From Elusimicrobiota bacterium (GTDB lineage: Bacteria; Elusimicrobiota; Elusimicrobia; UBA1565), in assembly GCA_016196755.1 (NCBI GenBank), contig JACPXC010000028.1, positions 1 to 64,000 on the forward strand: a DNA stretch of 64,000 nt, written 5' to 3'. Positions 56,001 to 60,902 of this stretch are shown one piece after another. The notes under the pieces are model-generated. The model saw nothing but the letters and a program-made list of their open reading frames with translations, made no database searches and had not been told where the DNA came from. The translations under genes were made by a program, and so were the position numbers. Every line of letters begins with the position of its first letter. Position 1 is the stretch's first letter.

Positions 56001-57294
56001 CAACATCAGTAAGGACGTGCCGCTGAGCTGGTCGAAGGAGAAGACCGTCGCGCTGCGCGACTTCCTTGCCGCGCTCTCCGCCTCCGGGCAGGGCTACGAC
56101 TACTCCTCGGGACGGCGCCCGCTCACCCCCGAGGAGAAGAAGTTCCTCGATCAGGCCGTCAAAGATTTGGGCGAGGTCATCGCCGGCTACGAGCGCCCGG
56201 CCCAGACGATGAACGGCATGGCGCTCGGGATGCTGGCCGTGGGACCGGCCGGCCTCGGCCAGGCGCCCGTCATCGCCTCGCTTTCGGGCCTTGCCTTCCC
56301 GCTCCTGACCCTCTTGGCCGCGGCGGGGGTCGTGTACGCGCTCTGGCGCCTGTGGAGAGAGCGCGCCGCCGCGGCGGCCGAGGAGCCCGCCCCCGCGCGC
56401 GTGGGACCGTCGGACTCCGTCATGGCTCGCTACAAGAAGCTCGACATCGCCGCCAAGCGCCTGGCCTCGTCTTTGACCGAGGGGCGCTTCCGCTCCCGGC
56501 TCATCGGCCCGAGCGGCTTGAGCTTCTCCGAGTTGGCGGCCTACAACGGCGAGGACCGCAAGGCCGTCAACTGGAAGGCCTCGGCCAAGAACGACGGGCT
56601 GCTGGTCAACAAATACGAGGTCGACAAGGACATGCCGCTCATGCTCCTCGTCGACCTCAGCGCCTCCGGCGAGTTCGCCGCCGCCGGCGCCGAGAAGCGC
56701 CAGGTGATCGAGGACGCCGCCGCCCTGCTCGCCCTGACCGCGGCGCGCCGCGGCCTGCGCGTCGGCGCGCTGCTCTTCACCGACCGGGTCGAGACCTTCA
56801 TCCCGCCGGGCGGCGGCCAGCGCCACGCCTGGGAGGTCGTGCGCCGGATCGTCGAGGCCGCCCCCGAGGGGACAGGCACCGACCTGAAGCTGGCCCTGGA
56901 GTTCGCCAACGGCCAGTTCAAATCCCGGGCGATGGTCGTCCTGCTCTCGGACCTGCTCGGCGAGGGCTGGGCCGACTCGATGGCCTCGGTCTCCAAGCGC
57001 CACGACTTCCGCGCCGTGCGGGTCGCAGACCCCGTCGAGACCAAGCCCCTGCCCGACGCCGGCCTCCTGCGCATGCGCGACCCCGAGACCGGCGCCGAGA
57101 CCTGGGTGGACACCTCCAGCCGCGCCTACCGCGAGGCCGCCGCCCGGAGCGTCAAGGGCCGCGAGCGCCGCATCGCCGCCGCCCTCGAGGGCTCCCGCAC
57201 CCGGCCCATCACCCTTTACACGGACACGGACGCCGTCGAGGAGCTGTCGCGCGAGTTCCTGGCCAAGAACGTCAAGGCCGGGCGCCGCAAGTAA
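47089..57294 (+). CDS. Giant fused Bat protein (BatD-, BatA-, BatC-, BatB- and DUF58-like domains in one chain)
   Basis: The 3,401-residue protein has a signal peptide (MIKRAISSVLALTLVASAPG) and an Ala/Pro tract to about 250. Next comes a BatD-like beta domain (about 310-435) and a DUF4381-like segment. VWA domain 1 (DVSGS at 708-712, BatA-like) is followed by a BatC-like TPR region (about 1000-1110, with a Gln/Gly/Lys tail). VWA domain 2 has DVSPS at 1346-1350 (BatB-like). A 1,200-residue helical region holds a five-copy repeat and an Asp/His-rich loop near 2190. The last 280 residues are a DUF58 domain (AVNWKASAKNDGLLV, DLSAS at 3189-3193). About a dozen or more membrane helices sit between the parts. 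In other bacteria these domains are separate genes (moxR-DUF58-batABCD, stress/aerotolerance). The following MoxR gene supplies the ATPase. The frame is intact. Fusion order and the domain names are my reading of motifs. Confidence 0.85.
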   Translation: MIKRAISSVLALTLVASAPGTGSYQAFAQVVGRGSNAGSSARVAPGGMGAAAPLAPAGTLPLSRPSLSLTLPAPSAATPVPAAADRALPRGSAASEVMGAAAPTASAMAQPTADVTPSAVAPAAVAAPRPTASEVMGAAAHTRAAVGQAVGRMSVDAAPFAAAARQGTPTQAHSAGAALERILSGRSRAASDDSLIPTARALPPTRGTLVAISGLSAPTRTPSLVAPSAPVAGKPSVLSHGLKRSYDISRRTLSRLVFGVALFAFTLGAPAGLGMGQDMTAFRAAQIVHHVVPIQKGEAAAPVPVQAAAQQAPVEVTVAVPAQGETTIGGGFVLRVTVRNVSDVPVEVPSVRAALEEALPFTLELAGQDDGRGLTLAPGESRTLEFTVLVWDSGKLVLEGAVLAFPTADPDKPLLAQIPPASFDVASVLTPDWKEKGFKDLAELRRGQTPSLYWLLALPAALLALLGAERLLSGRRNRREPQVNNAPALDAARKRLERLEKGRSPDDMPPSQFYGETVTLLDRLLVDLRGLPRRERSAAQLLKDAAPHYTSGQLYVARSALNDAQAALYGKDGVDIQKRRRQILINLRTLIDDLGKAPEARSDVSGLAGFAAMLGGVSVSLANPWALILLVPIAWWLFHQWRTAKTEGWATTAPQPDQPGWRVRLRWLPSWLRGAAIALTFLALLGPAVGVKRAEKYTPSTDTMVVSDVSGSMSGERLDGLKRAVKDYLIEQRRGFQNRVGLVTFSDEPYLAVSLTQEYDALISRVKEVQTEGSTAVGKAMMSGISHFLELNIMQMDAQDPHVAEMRKHVLAEDLAGALQYAKGQPGLLDKVLQPDHVKILIVFTDGESNTGIPPVDAAKIAKQLGIRVYTVGIQIGSGEAALKEVAKLTGGLYFRAEDADGMRNALLDIARLEKSPVLVRSTVDVQDYTRILALLALLSISLEFGLKVRLRSLPAFILAGMIGLQGAELPGPTPAAPAVAQPQASSSLIERLPLSGVPQELAEGNALYLSGRYSDAVKRYALALERHPDVAEIYFNLGNAYLRLGDVERAAQAYGKFLELNTDPKAASEAVYNLGNGALMKQDAEKAIELYREALRKDPANFSAKWNLESLMRLMEEQQQQQQGQDGKPQKQKGKKGQKQKGQQQGQQGQQGQQGDQEGEEGDQEGEPGDKPGQGKPGDKPGKGKPGDPKDGKPSAEEREKGAEGLIEEQGAAEEGAKEGQRGAVPKKGSSVWGFAPLLGFMGLGGATAGFAAPLWLGIALVAVPLVAAFALWAVRKGIESAQALAPRQAPKDLRSWEGSQRFWTKFTLAVSAVLGLALAAGDPVFGTRDLRLNFGGKDAIVVADVSPSTLYAEDARAARMEGELAEFAARMEGTDRLGLVVFAGKPRTASPLSADYGTFEFKVSRLEREARGLPSGSDLASGIEQAAKNFKDAKKVGDRQRILIVISDGDIFGADLTKAIEAARKAGVTIYAIGIGDPAGSKIGVPNADGTKTYIIDEKTGQPAVTRLYEAPLIELAQATGGSYFKASEKASLNAIMSQVAALSKGGEADTIKTPRPVSYLFLTPALMFLLLEAFLPGMSLLRSSRRSKPKPEAGATTKLHGAVWLGLLAIPLGAWPQILPFAALTALMGGLLLYDAATRGGLTRKAMAWMYRNAPASGLEKDLFALFDAPGDGRERWRRGDHAKVSAFVDSWRALDADARVRLAREAAEDAVLWREKLVAALLAEAAWPSSRGGGDVAEVLLAELAKARRSSLLPLEPVVTAVLSRRAELPWLDHPTVLRPLTRLAAAALDAGKPASRALLESLAGEADEAVSFTAREALPAAAPDKPTPLRRAFTAVAAVFLAAMLALTGVAGWKTSEYGQAQKAAAASALQIFYAEDMFVFTDSYMDSRIPDDVLPVLKDWHRSGRTAARDLARAVEVLRSSPDPKADNILETLFKRFDYLAFDDASESLLLRTLIERDNEAVWHFLDEYMAANAQNPQAAARLIKMIRMASEIGSEVVFQNGFHFLKSPNPQVRGEAANAIRASLTSPEKIDQLAARLGAVAKKHANDPVLNMWVAFFALDRLGAPDANTIDIGTMDNLLSTALANAVKGDAARAALMAQVKPGEEAEKLPPPALAQALGLMEQSLDRAAGNGVNMAPLSLVVRRQADLTAMAVVMEGVEAFPGLKERLQADGIVLQDPPEQDHDDNHDDYHDGYDGGYNDPNAIYRQTYTVAELKTLADAIIETRDAAGPSITPKQREFADRALRTLEAAASAGAKAGMPAAGVQGDPVAVDALPILTEGTQKLPGSAFLAELRAAGLAPDARVGNDRDRAYYQTYDAESLLKVRALMLELLNRGSVTENGKSSPLSWDNKVFLADAVNRVESVIKKHFPEAGAQFKGEASDAPLAEFAAAAKAKDAAAAARALAALDPVYDSAAVKDVVLARFKAVAAGIVDDAVRTEALSFWLDRLAAADGAKLDRQGILQVLALLAPDKMAAGADLKGYDVLTQVLTSARANGPLAPALAEFAQRQVTSGAARLLKAEKDALSAIEYAALLKLARSGHLLIEDAKLRELVKPAHLRALRDAMAKYQASPAWTQATVERLIAAAQAAGLSDGGSTAELAADDLNETLRKGYAPFAGSTWYEFLRREGLAPGGAGTNWERAMAGSYSAEDLRRLHELMTKLLASGKTWDNNFAPKDMSAAEARFLTDALEAVDAVLQKHYPGQVFLPPPFGRLVAEAAAGDAAARAAVSARVAASGSSAEVLTLLDVASERGADSVSAQKLVMTLLTEALAGKNGQEIFDNDEVLKVIERVAERLGSEEPQAWKVLADASRTAATPLIGRLTLEAVNERVNRMVHALTKDKGTRDNLAKAGLVIKRTNWSYEVRDEFSQRHLRALQAELAQLAGRTDLDKEAAAAADRGSKALPSLIEAGFQTGMPVGDSPAERAGEKIADIVQSGHMLFPGSRFVQELRSAKLLPPSKTNAVNISKDVPLSWSKEKTVALRDFLAALSASGQGYDYSSGRRPLTPEEKKFLDQAVKDLGEVIAGYERPAQTMNGMALGMLAVGPAGLGQAPVIASLSGLAFPLLTLLAAAGVVYALWRLWRERAAAAAEEPAPARVGPSDSVMARYKKLDIAAKRLASSLTEGRFRSRLIGPSGLSFSELAAYNGEDRKAVNWKASAKNDGLLVNKYEVDKDMPLMLLVDLSASGEFAAAGAEKRQVIEDAAALLALTAARRGLRVGALLFTDRVETFIPPGGGQRHAWEVVRRIVEAAPEGTGTDLKLALEFANGQFKSRAMVVLLSDLLGEGWADSMASVSKRHDFRAVRVADPVETKPLPDAGLLRMRDPETGAETWVDTSSRAYREAAARSVKGRERRIAAALEGSRTRPITLYTDTDAVEELSREFLAKNVKAGRRK
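53590..56193 (+). repeat. Five copies of an unknown ~90-residue helical module inside the giant Bat protein
   Basis: Three clear copies lie at 53959-54222, 54955-55218 and 55930-56193, and two weaker ones at 53590-53862 and 55609-55845. Each begins like LPGSAFLAELRAAGLAP, FAGSTWYEFLRREGLAP or FPGSRFVQELRSAKLLP. Each continues with a leucine-rich helix (LRALMLELLNRGS, LHELMTKLLASGK, LRDFLAALSASGQ) and ends with xFLxDAVxxVxxVIxKxYP. I know no named domain with this pattern. Confidence 0.7.
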
Positions 57295-57305
57295 AAGGAG
57301 CCGAC

Positions 57306-58922
57306 ATGAAAACCAAGAGCCTCAAGCGAACAGAGACCCTGCTCGCCCTCATCCTGGCCGGGGCCCTGAACGCCCCAGCCGCGGCACAGGTGGTGCGGTC
57401 GGCCGTGCGCACCGCCCCCGTCGGCTTCTCCGGAGCGTCCGCCGCCGGCGCCGCCCCGGTCTCGCGCGCCCCGACCCTGTCCGGCTCCCTGCCCGGCCTC
57501 GGCGCGGCGCTTCCCACCCCCAGCGTCCTGCCGACCGCGCCGGCGCTCCTGGCGCCGCAGGCCGTGCCGGCCGCCGCCGCGGTCCCGACGGTCCTCTCCG
57601 CGGCTCAGCCCGCGGCTCTGACGTCCCCCGCCGCCATTCCTTCGGCGCCCGTCCGCGCCGAAGCGGGGTCTCCGGCCGCAGCAGCCAAGTCCTTCGCCGC
57701 CGCCGCGGCGCCGGTCCGAAAGGCCCTGTCCTCGGTTCCGGACGCGGCCAAGGCCTCGGCGTCCTCGGCCTACGGCTCGGGCGCAGCCCTCGAAGCCGCG
57801 ATCACCGGCCGGCGCGCCGCCTCCGTCTCCGGCACCTTGGTGCCGACCGGGCGCCGCGCTCCCACCCGCTCGCTCCTGGGACGTCCGGTCGGGGCCGTGT
57901 CCGCGGTGGCCCCCGCCGTCGAGCCCTCCGGCGCGGCCGACCAGCAGCTGGCCGCCGAGGTCTCCGAGGTCAGCGCGATGCTCCAGAAGCTGCGCGACGA
58001 GGTGGCCAACGTCATCGTCGGCCAGCGCGAGATGGTCGACTCGATCATCCTCGCCATGATCGCCAACGAGCACATCCTGCTCGAGGGCGTGCCGGGCGTG
58101 GCCAAGACCGCCACGGTCCAGGCCTTCGCCACGGCCACCGGAGCCGACTACCAGAAGATCCAGGGCACGCCGGACAAGATGCCGGCCGACATCCTGGGCG
58201 CCGAGATCCTGCAGACCGACCAGGCCACCGGCCGGCGCGAGACGAAGCTCGAGAAGGGGCCGATCTTCGCGCAGTTCGTCCTGGCCGACGAGATCAACCG
58301 CATGATGCCGAAGACCCAAGCCGCCCTGCTCGAGGCCATGCAGAACCGCGAGGTCTCGATCGGCCGCGAGACCCTGCCCCTGCCCAAGCCGTTCTTGCTC
58401 CTGGCCACGATGAACCCGCTCGAGCAGGAAGGCGTCAACGTGATGCCGGAGGCCCAGCTCGACCGCTTCATGTTCAAGGTCGTGGTGCCTCAGCCCAACC
58501 GCGACGAGCGCAAGCTCATCAACGAGCTCAACCGCAAGCGCCAGAAGCCCAAGGCGACCAAGTCGGTGACGCTGGAAGACCTCGAGCGCGCCACCGCGGT
58601 CTCCGAGCGCGTGGTCCTCGGCCCGCAGATGGCCGACTACATCCAGGACATCCTCGACGCGGCCCAGGACCCCCACAGCGTCGGCATCGGGACCAAGGGG
58701 CTCGTCGAGCAGGCCATGGTGACCCGCGCCTCGATCATGATGGAGAAGGCCTCGCGCATCCAGGCCCTGATGAACGGGCGCTCCGAGGTACGGCCCGAGG
58801 ACGTGATGGCGGTGGCCCCGAAGATCCTCCGCCACCGCATCATCCTGAGCTACGCGGCCGGCGAGATGTCGACCGACGCCCTCATCGCCGAGATCCTCAA
58901 CGTGGTGCCGATCCGCAAGTAA
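57306..58922 (+). CDS. MoxR-family AAA+ ATPase with an exported-type N-terminal extension
   Basis: The 538-residue protein has a complete MoxR AAA+ domain: HILLEGVPGVAKTATVQAFA (Walker A, 261-268), VLADEINRMMPKTQAALLEAM (Walker B near 325), NPLEQEGVNVMPEAQLDRFMF and a C-terminal lid ending LSYAAGEMSTDALIAEIL. MoxR ATPases remodel VWA-domain partners, here most likely the giant Bat fusion 11 bases upstream, with AAGGAG at 57295-57300 between them. Residues 1-220 are unusual: a signal-peptide-like start (RTETLLALILAGALNAPAAAQ) and an Ala/Pro tract ending GAALEAAITGRRAASVS. MoxR needs cytoplasmic ATP, so this leader may serve as a membrane anchor. Start set by the ribosome site. Confidence 0.88.
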   Translation: MKTKSLKRTETLLALILAGALNAPAAAQVVRSAVRTAPVGFSGASAAGAAPVSRAPTLSGSLPGLGAALPTPSVLPTAPALLAPQAVPAAAAVPTVLSAAQPAALTSPAAIPSAPVRAEAGSPAAAAKSFAAAAAPVRKALSSVPDAAKASASSAYGSGAALEAAITGRRAASVSGTLVPTGRRAPTRSLLGRPVGAVSAVAPAVEPSGAADQQLAAEVSEVSAMLQKLRDEVANVIVGQREMVDSIILAMIANEHILLEGVPGVAKTATVQAFATATGADYQKIQGTPDKMPADILGAEILQTDQATGRRETKLEKGPIFAQFVLADEINRMMPKTQAALLEAMQNREVSIGRETLPLPKPFLLLATMNPLEQEGVNVMPEAQLDRFMFKVVVPQPNRDERKLINELNRKRQKPKATKSVTLEDLERATAVSERVVLGPQMADYIQDILDAAQDPHSVGIGTKGLVEQAMVTRASIMMEKASRIQALMNGRSEVRPEDVMAVAPKILRHRIILSYAAGEMSTDALIAEILNVVPIRK

Positions 58923-58932
58923 GGACGGCGGA

Positions 58933-59319
58933 CTAAGGACCCGGGGCGGCCCGCAAGGGCCGCCCCGTCTTTTTCTCGTAGAACGCGAAGAGCTCGTCGA
59001 CGCTGAAGGGCTTCTCGATCCAGCCCAGCACACCCTTGGGCCAGCCCTCGGCGGCGTCCTTGGGGTCGAGGTTGCCGGTCATCATGATGATATTGGCCGC
59101 GGGGTCGGCCTTGAGAAGGCCCTCGGCGACCTCCCAGCCGTACATGTCCTGCAGGCATTGGTCGACGAGGACCAGCGCGTAGGTGCCCGGGGAGTAGGCC
59201 GCCAGAGCGTCCGCGCCCGCCCCCGCCGACTCGACGAGGAAGCCGCGCGAGCCTAGGAGCTGGGTCAGCACGAGCCGCATGTCCGGCTCGTCGTCCACGA
59301 TGAGGATCTTGGCGGACAC
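58933..59319 (-). CDS. Single-domain response regulator (CheY-like receiver)
   Basis: The 128-residue protein is a stand-alone receiver: KILIVDDEPDMRLVLTQLL (acidic pair), phospho-acceptor Asp in LVLVDQCLQDMYG, Thr in IIMMTGN, and Lys in GWIEKPFS. There is no output domain, so it relays phosphate or docks on a partner. The residue after the acceptor is unusual (DQCLQ rather than DLMMP). The GTG at 59319 follows a GATACT/AGATAC hexamer by about five bases. Its last codons overlap the intrinsic terminator of the MoxR operon. No kinase is adjacent; the orphan kinase at 23738 is one candidate. Confidence 0.85.
   Translation of the reverse strand: MSAKILIVDDEPDMRLVLTQLLGSRGFLVESAGAGADALAAYSPGTYALVLVDQCLQDMYGWEVAEGLLKADPAANIIMMTGNLDPKDAAEGWPKGVLGWIEKPFSVDELFAFYEKKTGRPLRAAPGP
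58944..58975 (+). terminator. Intrinsic terminator of the Bat-MoxR operon
   Basis: GGGGCGGCCC, loop GCAA and GGGCCGCCCC form a perfect 10-bp stem, followed by GTC and five T residues. It lies inside the 3' end of the convergent receiver gene. Confidence 0.9.
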
Positions 59320-59339
59320 GGCTCAGTATCTCGGAATCC

Positions 59340-59576
59340 CTACAACAAACCCAAGAATTCGTCGCGCGATAATCCGGCTTGGTCGAGGATCGCAAGAAGC
59401 GTCCCCCGAGGAATATCTTTCCCTTGCGGGACGATGACGAGGCGGACCTTGTCCGACGGATCCGTCTTGCAAAAGGCTCGGTGGCTGCCCTTGCCCCGGT
59501 CCGGGGCCTCTTTGAAACCGGCAGCGCGCAGCACGGCGATTATCTGGCGAGAGGAAACCGATGGGAGGCGCGTCAC
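59340..59576 (-). CDS. hicA: HicA-family mRNA interferase toxin
   Basis: The 78-residue protein shows the HicA signature: SSRQIIAVLRAAGFKEA, then GKGSHRAFCKTD with the catalytic His, and a closing VPQGKDIPRGTLLAILDQAG. HicA toxins bind and cleave mRNA through a double-stranded-RNA-binding-like fold. Its start overlaps the hicB stop by four bases (ATGA); the antitoxin-first order is the less common arrangement. It is less GC-rich than its surroundings. Confidence 0.92.
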   Translation of the reverse strand: MTRLPSVSSRQIIAVLRAAGFKEAPDRGKGSHRAFCKTDPSDKVRLVIVPQGKDIPRGTLLAILDQAGLSRDEFLGLL

Positions 59577-59812
59577 GCGCGGGCGATTTCTAGTGGTGCG
59601 GTGTAGCGTGCCGAGGAGGAGAGCGCGGGCTCAAAATCGGCCAAAGTCCCGAGTTTCTTAGCGTTCGAGAGATAAAGGTCGACGGCTTCCCCAAGCGCTT
59701 TCGTGGCCTTGTCCGGCGTCGAACCAAAGGACGCGACACCGAGCTCCGGGCACTTAGAGACGAACTGGGAACCCTCTTTCCAGATGACGGCCGTCAAATG
59801 GTATCGCTTCAT
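59573..59812 (-). CDS. hicB: HicB-family antitoxin
   Basis: The 79-residue protein has the HicB partial RNase H-like fold: YHLTAVIWKEGSQFVSKCPE, then GVASFGSTPDKATKALGEAV and a short C-terminal tail that would contact HicA or DNA. The tail lacks a clear helix-turn-helix. ATG 59812 is preceded by TATACT six bases upstream. A longer reading frame exists upstream but runs through the palindromic repeat and is rejected. Confidence 0.88.
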   Translation of the reverse strand: MKRYHLTAVIWKEGSQFVSKCPELGVASFGSTPDKATKALGEAVDLYLSNAKKLGTLADFEPALSSSARYTAPLEIARA

Positions 59813-59818
59813 GCCTTC

Positions 59819-59824
59819 AGTATA
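59819..59824 (-). promoter_or_regulatory. Candidate -10 box for leaderless hicBA mRNA
   Basis: TATACT ends six bases before ATG 59812, the same architecture as trmO. Confidence 0.6.
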
Positions 59825-59907
59825 GCCGCCCAAGCATCTGGATTTCCAGGGGATCGACCTCCCAGTTCCAGGGGTTTTCATATTCGCCGGCGAATGTAAG
59901 GCGGCAG

Positions 59908-60194
59908 TTACGCGCTTCGGGCGCGTGGATCGAAGGATTGCGATACGGCCGCAATCCTTCGATCTCGAGCAATGACGGTGGAAGCGGAGCTGCGAGCTTG
60001 TATGCACGCTTCGCACACGGCGCGACAGGAAGATATCCCCCGGACTGTCCACGTGGACAGTTCCTTGCGAATGATCGCATCGGACCGTGCGCGAAGCGTG
60101 CACACGACTCGCCCTGGTTTTTCCGTTTGCCGCTCGAGATCCGCGAATCGCCGCCGTTGGCGATTCACGGATCCACGCGCCCGAAGCGCATAAA
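59908..60194. repeat. Nested palindromic repeat element, copy 2
   Basis: This 287-base element lies in the 445-base gap between hicB and the oxidase gene and shares the plan of the copy at 25695. Left end ACGCGCTTCGGGCGCGTGGAT matches the inverse of the right end (to 60194). The left inner stem is the same GATCGAAGGATTGC/GCAATCCTTCGATC (59928-59941 with 59951-59964). The right inner stem has a different sequence, GATCCGCGAATCGCC with GGCGATTCACGGATC (60138-60152, 60159-60173), pairing 14 of 15. The centre is ACTGTCC ACGT GGACAGT (60044-60061): the four central bases differ from copy 1 but remain a palindrome. Confidence 0.85.
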
Positions 60195-60257
60195 TTCAAT
60201 CCGACCTGGGATAGTGGGCTGCGTTGCGGAACCGCGGGAACTGGGAGGCTCGACCTC

Positions 60258-60902
60258 TTAGCCGAACCGCGGATGGGCGATATGGTGCAGGCTCTCCTCT
60301 TTGTGCCGGCGCTCGTCGAGCCCGATGCGGCGGAACAGCTCGGCCAGGCTGGGAAAATCGCCATAGTCGGCCTTGAACTCGCTCTCGAAGGGCTCCTTCT
60401 CGAGCTCGGGCCGCTCGCGGACGAACTCCATGTACTCGTGCTCGGCGTGGTCCTCGAAGTCGGCGTTGAGAGCGTAGCTCAGCGAGGGTCGGATCGCGTA
60501 GAGGATCCAGCTGGCGTGATAGTAGGCGAACGCCACCAACTGCGGCAGGGCCCTATAAAGGAAGAATGACGGCCGAAGGCCTTTCTTGAGCGCCAACTCC
60601 TCGAGGATGAGCAGATGCCACTGCTCGTTGTCCTGCTGGTCGCGCGACTCCTTTACGAACTCGAAGACCCGGCGCGCGAAGCCCGGCGACTCGTAGGTGT
60701 GGGTCATCGCCACGTAGGCCACCTGCTCCCAGGCCTGGTAGGGGACGCGAGCGATGAGCTCGAGGACGATGAACTTGAGGAGGGTCCGCTCGCGGCCGTA
60801 GACCAGATCCATGCCGCCGAAGAGAGCACGGGCCAGGAGGCTGTAGCGCCGACGCGGCGCGGCGAGGGTCTTCTTCTGCTCGGCCTTCAGGGAGACGCTC
60901 AC
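60258..60902 (-). CDS. Alternative-oxidase-like diiron quinol oxidase
   Basis: The 214-residue helical protein has the AOX/PTOX pattern of diiron ligands: Glu48 in VLELIARVPYQAW, DNEQWHLLILEE (Glu93 and His96), Glu150/Glu154 in FEDHAEHEYMEF, and LDERRHKEESLHH (Glu197, His200). AOX proteins sit on one leaflet of the membrane and pass electrons from quinol to oxygen without pumping protons. It is shorter than mitochondrial AOX, which has an extra N-terminal extension. The GTG start at 60902 has a strong GAGGAGG four bases ahead and overlaps the trmO stop (GTGA). No electron-transport genes are nearby. Related diiron monooxygenases are the main alternative. Confidence 0.8.
   Translation of the reverse strand: MSVSLKAEQKKTLAAPRRRYSLLARALFGGMDLVYGRERTLLKFIVLELIARVPYQAWEQVAYVAMTHTYESPGFARRVFEFVKESRDQQDNEQWHLLILEELALKKGLRPSFFLYRALPQLVAFAYYHASWILYAIRPSLSYALNADFEDHAEHEYMEFVRERPELEKEPFESEFKADYGDFPSLAELFRRIGLDERRHKEESLHHIAHPRFG

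Noticed and set aside
59812-60364. Long N-terminal extension of hicB
   Set aside because: It runs through the repeat element and into the oxidase gene; the short HicB with TATACT six bases upstream is standard.
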